Source: Thiotrichales bacterium
GTDB taxonomy: Bacteria > Pseudomonadota > Gammaproteobacteria > Thiomicrospirales > Thiomicrospiraceae
Assembly (NCBI GenBank): GCA_014763835.1
Contig: JACXUQ010000054.1
Span: forward strand, 1 to 7,657
DNA: 7,657 bases
Direction: 5' to 3'
Of this stretch, positions 1 to 6,600 are shown in pieces (positions within the stretch are counted from its first letter, which is position 1; every line of letters starts with the position of its first letter). The position numbers were made by a program, and so were the translations under genes. The notes under the pieces were generated by a model. It ran no database searches, was not told the DNA's origin, and saw nothing but the letters and a program-made list of their open reading frames with translations.

Positions 1-27
1 ATTTAGGTAATTAAAAAAGATTGAATT

Positions 28-345
28 ATGCCGCACAGTCAGGATTTTGATGACGGTAACCTGTTGCTGGATACCGCTAAACCAAAAGTCAAACCGCCCA
101 AGCGCTATCAGGTCGTACTGTTGAATGATGATTACACGCCGATGGATTTTGTGGTGGAGGTTTTGATGCACTTTTTTGGCATGGATGAAGCCAAGGCCAA
201 TACGGTCATGCTGGCCGTCCATCATCAGGGAAAAGGCGTGTGTGGCGTTTACAGTCGCGAAGTGGCGGAAATGAAGGTCTATCAGGTTAACCGTTATTCG
301 CGCGAACATAAATACCCGCTGATGTGTCAGCTGGAGGTGGTCTAA
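28..345 (+). CDS. clpS: ClpS, adaptor for N-degron substrates of ClpAP
   Basis: ClpS is a cytosolic adaptor that binds proteins with N-terminal Leu, Phe, Tyr or Trp and hands them to the N-domain of ClpA for degradation by ClpP. The 105-residue product is almost the same length as E. coli ClpS (106). After a variable 25-residue N-terminal tail comes the conserved core: NDDYTPM at residues 33-39 and LAVHHQG around 62-68. N33, D34, D35, T37, M39 and H65 correspond to the E. coli pocket residues N34, D35, D36, T38, M40 and H66, so the binding pocket looks intact. The ATG at 28 is the start that gives family length. Its leader is A-rich with no clear Shine-Dalgarno sequence, and any promoter lies off the left edge. 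The stop codon directly abuts the clpA GTG, so the two are surely one operon. Confidence 0.97.
   Translation: MPHSQDFDDGNLLLDTAKPKVKPPKRYQVVLLNDDYTPMDFVVEVLMHFFGMDEAKANTVMLAVHHQGKGVCGVYSREVAEMKVYQVNRYSREHKYPLMCQLEVV
333..338 (+). promoter_or_regulatory. Strong Shine-Dalgarno for clpA inside the end of clpS
   Basis: GGAGGT lies seven bases before the GTG at 346, within the last codons of clpS. It is a near-complete anti-16S match at good spacing. It decides that clpA starts at the GTG directly after the clpS stop rather than at a later ATG. Confidence 0.85.
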
Positions 346-2586
346 GTGTTAAGTAAAGAATTGCAAATGACATTGAGCAATGCCTTCAGCGTGGCTCACG
401 AATACGAACACGAGTTTGTAACCTTGGAGCACTTGTTGCTGGAGTTGCTGGCGCTGCCCGATGTGCAGGACGTTCTGCGCGCCTGCGGTGCCAGTGTCGA
501 AAAAATCGAAGAGGGGCTGGAAAAGTTTCTGGAGACGGAAATGGTCAGCCGCCGTCCTGATGAATTGCAACCCACTATGAGCTTCCAGCGCGTGATTGAG
601 CGAGCCATTTATCTGGTGCAGTCCAACGGTTATCCGGAGGTGACCGGGCTGCATGTGTTGGCCTCGCTGTTTTCGGAACAGGATTCACAAGCGGTTTACC
701 TGCTTGAGAGTAACGGCGTGGATCGCGTCGATGTGCTGAGTTATATCTCGCATGGCGTTACGGCGAGCGACAGCAGCGACTATCTGCCCGGCGCGCAAAC
801 CGGTGCCAATGATGAGGGTGAAAAAGGCGAAGGGAGCGAGAAGAAGAGTGCGCTGGAATCCTATGCGCATAACCTGAATCTGGCCGTCAAGGAGGGCAAG
901 ATCGACCCGATTATCGGACGCGATTGGGAGTTGCAGCGTGTCTTGGAAATTCTGAGCCGTCGCCGCAAGAACAACCCCTTATTTGTCGGTGAGCCGGGCG
1001 TCGGTAAAACGGCCGTGGCGGAAGGCTTGGCTTACCGCATCGTTCATCATAGTGTTCCGGAGCAACTGGAAAATGCGGTGGTGTTCAGTTTGGATATGGG
1101 CGCACTCTTGGCGGGAACGCGTTACCGCGGTGATTTCGAAAAACGTTTCAAAGCGTTGTTGAACGAGCTGGAACAGCACGAACATGCCATTCTGTTTATC
1201 GACGAGATTCACACCATTATCGGCGCCGGTGCGGTGCAGGGCGGCGCGATGGATGCCTCCAACCTGATGAAACCCGCTTTGGCTTCCGGCAAGTTGCGCT
1301 GTATGGGCGCCACCACCTATGAAGAACATCGCGGTATTTTCGAGAAAGACCGCGCCTTGGCGCGCCGTTTTCAAAAGGTCGATGTTAAAGAACCGAGTAT
1401 TCAGGACGCCTATGAGATTCTCAAGGGTCTGAAAGATAAGTATGAAGAACATCATCATGTCAAATACACCCTGCCGGCCTTGAAAGAGGCGGTGGCGTTG
1501 TCGGCGCGTTACATTACCGATCGCCATCTACCGGATAAGGCGATTGATGTGATTGACGAGGCGGGTGCCAAGCAGGCGCTATTGCCGGTCAGCAAACGCA
1601 AAAAACAGATCGGTACGGCGGAAATTCAGGCGGTGGTGGCAAGTATCGCGCGCATTCCGGTCTCGCAGATTACGCAGAAAGAGCGTGATACCTTGCAGGA
1701 TCTGGCCGGCAGTCTGAAGCGTGTGGTGTTCGGTCAGGATCATGCGGTGGATCAGTTGGTATCTGCGATTAAGTTGGCGCGTTCCGGTTTGAGCGATCCC
1801 AACAAGCCGAGTGCGAGCTTCTTGTTTGCCGGACCGACGGGTGTCGGTAAAACCGAGTTGACGCAGCAGCTGGCGAAGCACCTGGGTGTGGAGATGATCC
1901 GTTTCGACATGTCGGAATATATGGAGCGCCATACGGTGTCACGCCTGATCGGTGCGCCGCCGGGTTATGTGGGCTTTGATCAGGGGGGGCTGTTGACTGA
2001 GGCTGTCAACAAACAACCGCATGCGGTGTTGCTGCTCGACGAAATCGAAAAAGCCCATCCGGACGTGTTTAATCTGTTGTTGCAGGTGATGGATCACGGT
2101 ACGCTCACAGATAACAACGGCCGTAAAGCCGACTTCAGAAATGTGGTGCTGATTATGACCTCCAATGTCGGGGCGGAGCAGATGAGTCGCGCCAGCATGG
2201 GCTTTACCTTGCAGGACCATACGCTTGATTTTGAGGCGGAATTGAAAAAGGTGTTTACGCCGGAGTTCCGCAACCGTTTGGACGGTATTATCCAGTTTAA
2301 CCGCTTGTCGGAAGCCTCCATGGTCTCGGTGGTGAACAAGTTCATCTATGCGCTGGAGCAGACCTTGCTGGAGAAAAAGGTGCAGTTGACGGTGACCGAT
2401 GCGGCACGTGAATGGTTGGCCAAACACGGTTACGACCCGCTGATGGGTGCGCGTCCGATGGGACGTTTGATTCAGGAGAAGGTCAAGCAGCCGTTGGCGG
2501 ATAAGCTGCTGTTCGGCGAATTGCAGCACGGCGGTCATATTGAAATCGATTGCCGAGAGGATGCGTTGGTTTTTAATCCGGCCTGA
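346..2586 (+). CDS. clpA: ClpA, AAA+ unfoldase subunit of ClpAP protease
   Basis: ClpA is a hexameric ATP-driven unfoldase that threads substrates into the ClpP peptidase in the cytosol. At 746 residues it is close to E. coli ClpA (758). The paired-repeat Clp N-domain spans about 1-140 and binds ClpS. A charged linker (~150-168) leads to the first ATPase module, with Walker A GEPGVGKT at 215-222 and Walker B ILFIDE at 282-287. The second module has Walker A GPTGVGKT at 496-503, a GYVGFD pore loop at 540-545, Walker B VLLLDE at 561-566 and the sensor-2 motif GARPMGR at 701-707. There is no long ClpB-type middle coiled coil, which argues for ClpA over ClpB or ClpC. The ClpP-docking loop reads MGF (618-620) where the E. 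coli ClpA loop reads IGL. The GTG start is set by GGAGGT seven bases upstream and by adjacency to clpS. Confidence 0.98.
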   Translation: MLSKELQMTLSNAFSVAHEYEHEFVTLEHLLLELLALPDVQDVLRACGASVEKIEEGLEKFLETEMVSRRPDELQPTMSFQRVIERAIYLVQSNGYPEVTGLHVLASLFSEQDSQAVYLLESNGVDRVDVLSYISHGVTASDSSDYLPGAQTGANDEGEKGEGSEKKSALESYAHNLNLAVKEGKIDPIIGRDWELQRVLEILSRRRKNNPLFVGEPGVGKTAVAEGLAYRIVHHSVPEQLENAVVFSLDMGALLAGTRYRGDFEKRFKALLNELEQHEHAILFIDEIHTIIGAGAVQGGAMDASNLMKPALASGKLRCMGATTYEEHRGIFEKDRALARRFQKVDVKEPSIQDAYEILKGLKDKYEEHHHVKYTLPALKEAVALSARYITDRHLPDKAIDVIDEAGAKQALLPVSKRKKQIGTAEIQAVVASIARIPVSQITQKERDTLQDLAGSLKRVVFGQDHAVDQLVSAIKLARSGLSDPNKPSASFLFAGPTGVGKTELTQQLAKHLGVEMIRFDMSEYMERHTVSRLIGAPPGYVGFDQGGLLTEAVNKQPHAVLLLDEIEKAHPDVFNLLLQVMDHGTLTDNNGRKADFRNVVLIMTSNVGAEQMSRASMGFTLQDHTLDFEAELKKVFTPEFRNRLDGIIQFNRLSEASMVSVVNKFIYALEQTLLEKKVQLTVTDAAREWLAKHGYDPLMGARPMGRLIQEKVKQPLADKLLFGELQHGGHIEIDCREDALVFNPA

Positions 2587-2590
2587 TTGG

Positions 2591-2615
2591 AAAGCCCTCG
2601 AACGAGGGCTTTTTT
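2591..2615 (+). terminator. Rho-independent terminator of clpS-clpA
   Basis: Just after the clpA stop, AAAGCCCTC and GAGGGCTTT are perfect inverted repeats around a GAAC loop, and the T run continues to 2615. This is a textbook intrinsic terminator on the + strand. The A tract at its left side means it could also act weakly on the opposite strand. Confidence 0.93.
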
Positions 2616-2646
2616 ATGCGGACACCATTCCTTAAATTACGCCCAT

Positions 2647-2672
2647 AAAAAAACCGCCTGAAGGCGGTTTTT
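2647..2672 (-). terminator. Rho-independent terminator of infA (possibly bidirectional)
   Basis: AAACCGCC (2651-2658) pairs perfectly with GGCGGTTT (2663-2670) around a four-base loop, TTCA on the - strand. Read on the - strand, the stem is followed by a run of seven T. It lies about 33 bases past the infA stop. On the + strand the right arm also ends in TTTTT, so it can back up the clpA terminator. Confidence 0.92.
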
Positions 2673-2704
2673 AACTTACGGCAAATATCTGCAGACCTTG
2701 CGGA

Positions 2705-2923
2705 TTATTTTCCGCGGTAGGTAATACGGCCTTTTGTCAGGTCGTATGGCGTCAATTCCACTTTAACCGGATCACCCGCCAGAATGCGGATGTAGTTTTT
2801 ACGCATGCGTCCGGAAATGTGCGCCAAAATGGTGTGACCATTTTCCAACTCTACTTTGAACATGGTGTTGGGCAGGGTTTCAACGACCACACCATCAAAT
2901 TCAATTACGTCTTGTTTTGCCAT
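2705..2923 (-). CDS. infA: Translation initiation factor IF-1
   Basis: IF-1 is a single OB-fold protein that binds the 30S ribosomal A site during initiation, together with IF-2 and IF-3. The product has 72 residues, the same length as in E. coli. It shows the hallmark stretches LPNTMF (17-22), VELENGH (24-30), RMRKNYIRIL (39-48) and ELTPYDL with KGRI (56-67). The ATG at 2923 begins the usual MAK start. The nearest Shine-Dalgarno-like sequence, AAGGA, ends 13 bases before it, an unusually long spacing. The gene is last on the - strand after sdhE and has its own strong promoter at 2957-2985. It may also receive read-through from the sdh operon, because no terminator separates sdhE from infA. 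A terminator follows at 2647-2672. Confidence 0.99.
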   Translation of the reverse strand: MAKQDVIEFDGVVVETLPNTMFKVELENGHTILAHISGRMRKNYIRILAGDPVKVELTPYDLTKGRITYRGK

Positions 2924-2956
2924 AGGTTTAGGATAATCCTTAAAAAATTTGCGCGG

Positions 2957-2985
2957 ATTATAACAATTTATTGGTTATGTATCAA
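2957..2985 (-). promoter_or_regulatory. Near-consensus sigma-70 promoter for infA, overlapping sdhE
   Basis: On the - strand, TTGATA (2985-2980, five of six bases of the -35 consensus) is followed by a 17-base spacer and a perfect TATAAT (2962-2957). A TG one base upstream of the -10 box makes it an extended -10 element. The predicted start is the A at about 2950, giving a ~27-base leader. The bases between the -10 box and that start are CCGCGC, a GC-rich discriminator of the kind found in promoters that respond negatively to ppGpp/DksA. The -35 box and part of the spacer overlap the last codons of sdhE. The motif match is seen directly; the start point and stringent control are inferred. Confidence 0.85.
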
Positions 2986-3234
2986 ATAATTGTTGCGTAT
3001 AGCCGAAATTAACGCGCGGTAGTGCTGAGGAACGGAAGGCGCGTCTGCCGTGTCCGCAAGCAACCATGCAAATAAGGCATCTTCAGATTCATTCAATAAC
3101 TCCCTGAAGCGCATACGCGCTTCTTGATTGCCGTCAGCAGCTTGAGGGGCATAGGCGGACAGCAGCAGTTCGCATTCCAGATTGCCGCGTTTGCACAGAA
3201 ACAGGGAGTGTTTCAGCCAGGTGTCTTCTTGCAT
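2968..3234 (-). CDS. sdhE: SdhE/YgfY-family succinate dehydrogenase assembly factor
   Basis: SdhE is a small cytosolic protein that promotes covalent attachment of FAD to the flavoprotein SdhA. The 88-residue product matches E. coli SdhE (88) in length. It carries the family signature RGxxE as R16-G17-N-L-E20, preceded by a Cys-Lys, and a downstream helical block FRELLNESEDALFAWLL (43-59) that fits the family pattern F-x2-LL-x4-D-x2-LF-x-WL. Its ATG lies six bases after the sdhB stop, with no convincing Shine-Dalgarno sequence, so translation is probably coupled to sdhB. Its place as the last sdh cistron, directly after its target enzyme, strongly supports the call. In E. coli the gene is not in the sdh operon. 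Confidence 0.92.
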   Translation of the reverse strand: MQEDTWLKHSLFLCKRGNLECELLLSAYAPQAADGNQEARMRFRELLNESEDALFAWLLADTADAPSVPQHYRALISAIRNNYLIHNQ

Positions 3235-3240
3235 AGGGGG

Positions 3241-3945
3241 TTAGCTTGATTCGGTTTTGGCAATCGCTGCTTTCAATGCCTGAATCGCCCGGCTGGGGTT
3301 CAATCCTTTGGGACAGGCGGCGGTGCAGTTTTGAATATGGCGGCAGCGGAAGGTTTTCATCGGGTCGTCCAGCGTTTGCAGACGGTCACGTTTTTGAATG
3401 TCGCGCGAGTCGATGACAAAGCGTTGTGCCGCCATCAAGGCCGCCGGCCCGAGAAACTGGTCGGGGTTCCACCAGAACGACGGGCAGCTGGTGGTGCAGC
3501 AGGCGCAGAGTACACATTCATACAAACCATCGAGCTGCGCCCGCTCCGCCGGCGTTTGCAGGTGTTCGTGAGCCTCGCTGATCGATTTGGCCTGCAAAAA
3601 AGGCTGCGCTTCGGCGTAATGCTGATAGAAGAGTTTCATGTCGACAATCAGGTCTTTAATAATCGGCAGGCCGGGTAGCGGCTTGATGACGATGGGGGAT
3701 TTCAGTCCGCTCAAGGGGGTAATGCAACTTAAACGATTTTGACCGTTAACGTTCATACCGTCGGAACCGCACACCCCCTCCTGGCAGGAGGAGCGGAATG
3801 CCAGTGTCGGATCCTGTTCTCGAATCAGGAGCAGTGCATCCAGTAGCATGGTGTCTGCGCCCAGTTCGCGTTCATCCAAACGGTAATGCCGTTCATGCGG
3901 TGCAGTGTCGGTTTCCGGATTGTAGCGGCTGATAATGAATTCCAT
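3241..3945 (-). CDS. sdhB: Succinate dehydrogenase iron-sulfur subunit SdhB
   Basis: SdhB passes electrons from FADH2 on SdhA through three iron-sulfur centres to ubiquinone at the membrane anchor. With the start chosen here it has 234 residues (E. coli 238). The N-terminal plant-type ferredoxin domain binds [2Fe-2S] through C54, C59, D62 and C74; Asp at the third position is normal for E. coli-type SdhB. The C-terminal domain has C144, C147, C150 and C211 for [4Fe-4S], and C154, C201 and C207 for [3Fe-4S]. The conserved SFWWNPDQFLGPAAL follows the first Cys cluster. The ATG at 3945 is preferred because GGAG lies five bases upstream and the protein then begins MEFIISRYNP. An in-frame TTG at 3963 would overlap sdhA and has no such support. 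All cluster ligands are present. Confidence 0.98.
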   Translation of the reverse strand: MEFIISRYNPETDTAPHERHYRLDERELGADTMLLDALLLIREQDPTLAFRSSCQEGVCGSDGMNVNGQNRLSCITPLSGLKSPIVIKPLPGLPIIKDLIVDMKLFYQHYAEAQPFLQAKSISEAHEHLQTPAERAQLDGLYECVLCACCTTSCPSFWWNPDQFLGPAALMAAQRFVIDSRDIQKRDRLQTLDDPMKTFRCRHIQNCTAACPKGLNPSRAIQALKAAIAKTESS

Positions 3946-3950
3946 ATACA

Positions 3951-3954
3951 CTCC
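3951..3954 (-). promoter_or_regulatory. Shine-Dalgarno deciding the sdhB start
   Basis: GGAG on the - strand lies in the 14-base gap between sdhA and sdhB, five bases before the ATG at 3945. It favours that ATG over the in-frame TTG at 3963. Confidence 0.75.
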
Positions 3955-3959
3955 GAGGT

Positions 3960-5774
3960 TCAATAAGTGCGTTCCGTGGGGGCAAAGGCAGCATGATGTT
4001 TGGGGTGAAGATTCACCGGCTTATAGTCCAAACGATGTCCGTCGTTGAAATACAGGGTGTGTTTGAGCCATTCTGAATCGTCGCGCTCCGGGTAGTCGAC
4101 ACGGCTGTGGGCGCCGCGGCTTTCTGTGCGGTTCAAGGCGCTATGTACCGTGGCAAAAGCCACGGCCAGCAGGTTTTCCAGTTCATACGCCGCCAACCTT
4201 TCCAGATTGAATGCCTGACTGTGATCGCTTAACGTGACCTGCTCCAGGCGCTGCTGCAACTGCACCAGTTGCTGCAAGGCCTTCTGCATGCTGTCCTGAT
4301 TGCGGAAGACGCCACAGCCCGTTTCCATGGTGTGTTGCAGCGCTTTGCGGATGGCAAGAAGGGTATCGGTGGAAGGGGCCGGATTTTGCCAGCGACGGAT
4401 ACGCTGCAGAACGCTATCCAGGTTGAGCTCAATATCCGCCGACCCGGCCTGTTGAGTTTTTTTGGACGAATTTTGGTGCAATGCGTGGCTGATGGTTTTA
4501 GCCGCTTCGCGGCCGAAAACGACGATATCGAGCAGTGAATTGCCGCCCAGGCGATTGGCGCCATGCACGGAAACACAGGCGCATTCGCCCACGGCATAAA
4601 GCCCTTTCACAATTTGCTGCGCGCCATTTTTATCGGGGCTGATAACGCGGCCGTGGAGGTCGGTCGGAATGCCGCCCATCATATAGTGGCAGGTCGGAAA
4701 GACCGGCATGGGGGCGACGGCCGGATCAACCCCCAAAAACGTCAGACTGATGTCGCGTATGCCCGGCAGACGTGCTTTGATGGTAGCGTCATCCAGATGG
4801 GTCAGGTCGAGCAGCACGTAATCTTTGTTGGGTCCGCAACCGCGGCCTTCTTTGACTTCGATGGCAATGGCGCGCGCCACCACATCACGCGAGGCGAGGT
4901 CCTTGGCATGCGGGGCATAGCGTTGCATAAAATCTTCACCCAGCGAGTTTTTAAGCACGCCGCCTTCGCCGCGCACCGCCTCGGAAATCAGCATGCCTTT
5001 GCCGGCCACGCCGGTAGGGTGGAACTGCCAGAATTCCATGTCCTGGAGCGGCAGGCCGGCACGCAATACCATGCCCAAGCCGTCGCCGGTATTGATGCTG
5101 GCATTGGTATTGTTGCGGAAAACCTGTCCGGCGCCGCCGGTGGCCATCAGAATATGGCCGCTTTGCAGGACATGATAGCGGCCATCATGAATATTCATGA
5201 CCATCAAGCCACCCATTTCGCCATGCTGATCTTTCAGTAGGTCCAACGCATAGTATTCGTCGAAAAAACGCGTGCCGGCGCGCAGGTTCTGCTGGTAGAG
5301 CGAGTGCAATATCGCATGGCCGGTGCGGTCGGCGGCGGCACAGGTACGATGCGCCTGCTCCTGCCCGAAATTGAGGTTTTGGCCGCCAAAGGCGCGTTGA
5401 TAGATTTTGCCGTTGTCCAATCGGGAAAAGGGCACGCCGAAGTGTTCCAGTTCGCGCACGATTTCACTGGCTTCGCGGCACATGAATTCGATGGCGTCCT
5501 GGTCACCCAAGTAGTCGCTGCCCTTGATGGTGTCGTACATGTGCCATTCCCAGTTGTCTTCGGTGATATTGCCGAGCGCGGCGTTGATGCCGCCTTGCGC
5601 CGCGACGGTATGCGAGCGGGTGGGAAAGACCTTGGAAACCACCGCCGTTTTGTGGCCGGCTTCAGTCAGCGCCAGCGCAGCGCGCAGGCCGGCACCGCCA
5701 CCACCAAGCACTACGGCATCGAAAACATGGTATTGCAGGGTCGGTTGATGTGAAGCGTGGTGTAAGTGCGTCAT
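3960..5774 (-). CDS. sdhA: Succinate dehydrogenase flavoprotein subunit SdhA
   Basis: SdhA oxidises succinate to fumarate using covalently bound FAD, on the cytoplasmic face of complex II. It has 604 residues (E. coli 588). The Rossmann motif GGGGAG is at 24-29, and H55 in RSHTVAAQGG is the expected FAD-attachment histidine (E. coli H45). H252 (FHPTG), R296 (SRDVV), H363 (TCHYMMGG) and R408 (GANRLGG) correspond to E. coli H242, R286, H354 and R399, so the active site is complete. GGNSLLD follows R408. The C-terminal helical domain and the tail ending in ERTY are present. Most of the extra length is a longer N-terminus and a Ser/Lys/Gln-rich stretch near 433-447. Its ATG shares one base with the sdhD stop (TAATG). 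A weak GGAT lies six bases upstream, so coupling to sdhD is likely. Presence of the SDH anchor type and SdhE favours Sdh over fumarate reductase. Confidence 0.98.
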   Translation of the reverse strand: MTHLHHASHQPTLQYHVFDAVVLGGGGAGLRAALALTEAGHKTAVVSKVFPTRSHTVAAQGGINAALGNITEDNWEWHMYDTIKGSDYLGDQDAIEFMCREASEIVRELEHFGVPFSRLDNGKIYQRAFGGQNLNFGQEQAHRTCAAADRTGHAILHSLYQQNLRAGTRFFDEYYALDLLKDQHGEMGGLMVMNIHDGRYHVLQSGHILMATGGAGQVFRNNTNASINTGDGLGMVLRAGLPLQDMEFWQFHPTGVAGKGMLISEAVRGEGGVLKNSLGEDFMQRYAPHAKDLASRDVVARAIAIEVKEGRGCGPNKDYVLLDLTHLDDATIKARLPGIRDISLTFLGVDPAVAPMPVFPTCHYMMGGIPTDLHGRVISPDKNGAQQIVKGLYAVGECACVSVHGANRLGGNSLLDIVVFGREAAKTISHALHQNSSKKTQQAGSADIELNLDSVLQRIRRWQNPAPSTDTLLAIRKALQHTMETGCGVFRNQDSMQKALQQLVQLQQRLEQVTLSDHSQAFNLERLAAYELENLLAVAFATVHSALNRTESRGAHSRVDYPERDDSEWLKHTLYFNDGHRLDYKPVNLHPKHHAAFAPTERTY

Positions 5775-6112
5775 TAAAGTATCCAGTAGAGCAGCAGTGC
5801 CAGATCCACAACAGTGGCAATCAGCAGCCAGCGCAGCGCTTCAAGCCACATAGGCGTGCGTGGCCGCGGGGTGTAATCGAGAGTGATATCACGCAGTCCG
5901 ACCCAGGCATGGGTTATGACCAATAAAAGCGCGAGCAGATTCGGTAGCAGCCACCAGGTTGTCGTTAAAGAGGCGATTAGGTTTTCGGTGGTGGCAGCGT
6001 GCGGCGTCAGCGTCATCCACAAGGCCAGAAACGGTGCGTAAAACAGCAGGTAAAGCGCACTGATGCGTTGCCATCTAAACGCGTTTTTTCCGGAAAGAGT
6101 GCGCAGTTGCAT
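5774..6112 (-). CDS. sdhD: Succinate dehydrogenase membrane anchor SdhD
   Basis: SdhD is one of two hydrophobic anchors that hold haem b and help form the ubiquinone site in the inner membrane. It has 112 residues (E. coli 115) and three predicted membrane helices at about 17-35, 52-74 and 90-110. The motif ITHAWVGLRDITLDY holds H68, D79 and Y80, matching H71, D82 and the quinone-site Y83 of E. coli. The first ~16 residues are polar and basic, as expected for the cytoplasmic end. The ATG at 6112 overlaps the sdhC stop as TGATG and has an excellent GGGGAG seven bases upstream. The same frame stays open to an ATG at 6394, but that extension reads through sdhC out of frame and is not hydrophobic. 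Confidence 0.95.
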   Translation of the reverse strand: MQLRTLSGKNAFRWQRISALYLLFYAPFLALWMTLTPHAATTENLIASLTTTWWLLPNLLALLLVITHAWVGLRDITLDYTPRPRTPMWLEALRWLLIATVVDLALLLYWIL

Positions 6113-6507
6113 CAGGCGGCTCCCCAAACGACGTAGCCGATAAACAGGCTCAAAGCGCCCCAGGCAATAAGCATGATGCGGCTGACGGTTTTGCTGTTGA
6201 TGGCAGCATAGTGTGCCGGTTGGGTGAAGTGTTCCGCCAGCAGATGGCGCAGTCCGGCGAGCCAGTGGTAGCTCAGGCTGATCCAGAAGGCGCTGTGCAG
6301 GCAGCGGAGTATGCAGTGATCGCGAATAGCGTCCAATGTCACCAGCGGATGCAGTACCAGCAGGTTTAAAATAAACAGATAGCCGAGCAGGCAAATAAAC
6401 AGTATTAAACCGGTAATGCGATGCAGTGCCGAGAGCCAGGCGTTCAGAGGAAAGTGGAAACGCCGTAAATTCAAATAAACGGGCCGGTTGCCGGGAAATT
6501 GATACAT
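6112..6507 (-). CDS. sdhC: Succinate dehydrogenase cytochrome b556 subunit SdhC
   Basis: SdhC is the second membrane anchor of complex II and supplies a haem b ligand and quinone-site residues. In the 131-residue form chosen here (E. coli 129), RPVYLNLRRFHFPL (8-21) leads into SALHRITG. S26, H29 and R30 match E. coli S27, H30 and R31. H81 in YHWLAGLRH matches the haem ligand H84. Three membrane helices are visible at about 24-50, 65-90 and 108-130. Two in-frame ATGs compete. The one at 6507 gives family length and has GAGAGG just upstream. The one at 6546 would add 13 mostly polar residues, lacks a Shine-Dalgarno sequence and lies in a hairpin. I favour 6507, moderately. sdhC is the first sdh cistron, and I see no convincing promoter in the short gap after aat. 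Confidence 0.94.
   Translation of the reverse strand: MYQFPGNRPVYLNLRRFHFPLNAWLSALHRITGLILFICLLGYLFILNLLVLHPLVTLDAIRDHCILRCLHSAFWISLSYHWLAGLRHLLAEHFTQPAHYAAINSKTVSRIMLIAWGALSLFIGYVVWGAA
6120..6125 (-). promoter_or_regulatory. Shine-Dalgarno deciding the sdhD start
   Basis: GGGGAG on the - strand lies seven bases before the ATG at 6112, inside the last codons of sdhC. It fixes the sdhD start and rules out the longer in-frame reading from 6394. Confidence 0.85.
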
Positions 6508-6541
6508 CAGCCTCTCGAGGAAATCTTTGCGGTGAGTTTCA

Positions 6542-6561
6542 GCCATTTTTACTGAAATGGC
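6542..6561 (-). promoter_or_regulatory. Inverted repeat covering the upstream candidate sdhC start
   Basis: GCCATTT (6542-6548) and AAATGGC (6555-6561) are perfect seven-base inverted repeats with a six-base loop. On the - strand mRNA the 3' arm contains the AUG at 6546-6544, so folding would hide that start. No T tract follows, so this is not a terminator. It could be a translational control element or chance; the short aat-sdhC gap (6547-6600) holds nothing else I recognise. Confidence 0.4.
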
Positions 6562-6600
6562 CGGACAGGTAAAGAGGCAAGGGCGAATAAAATGTGTCGG

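Noticed and set aside
979..1527. 182-codon open frame on the - strand opposite clpA
   Set aside because: It lies wholly antisense to the conserved first ATPase module of clpA and resembles no family I know. Its His/Arg/Gln-rich make-up is typical of antisense reading of a conserved gene.
1939..2538. 199-codon open frame on the - strand opposite the end of clpA
   Set aside because: It is a shadow of the second clpA ATPase module with no recognisable motif or ribosome-binding support.
2587..2704. tRNA gene between clpA and infA, as in E. coli
   Set aside because: The gap contains only two terminator hairpins and short flanks, with no TTCGA arm, anticodon arm or CCA end.
3946..3963. Upstream TTG start for sdhB
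   Set aside because: It overlaps the sdhA stop and has no Shine-Dalgarno sequence, whereas the ATG at 3945 has GGAG five bases upstream and the normal N-terminus.
4563..5240. 225-codon open frame on the + strand opposite sdhA
   Set aside because: It is antisense to highly conserved sdhA sequence, and its composition follows from that gene's codons.
5774..6394. 206-residue version of SdhD
   Set aside because: The first 94 codons read sdhC out of frame and give a polar, non-membrane sequence. The ATG at 6112 has GGGGAG upstream and gives family length.
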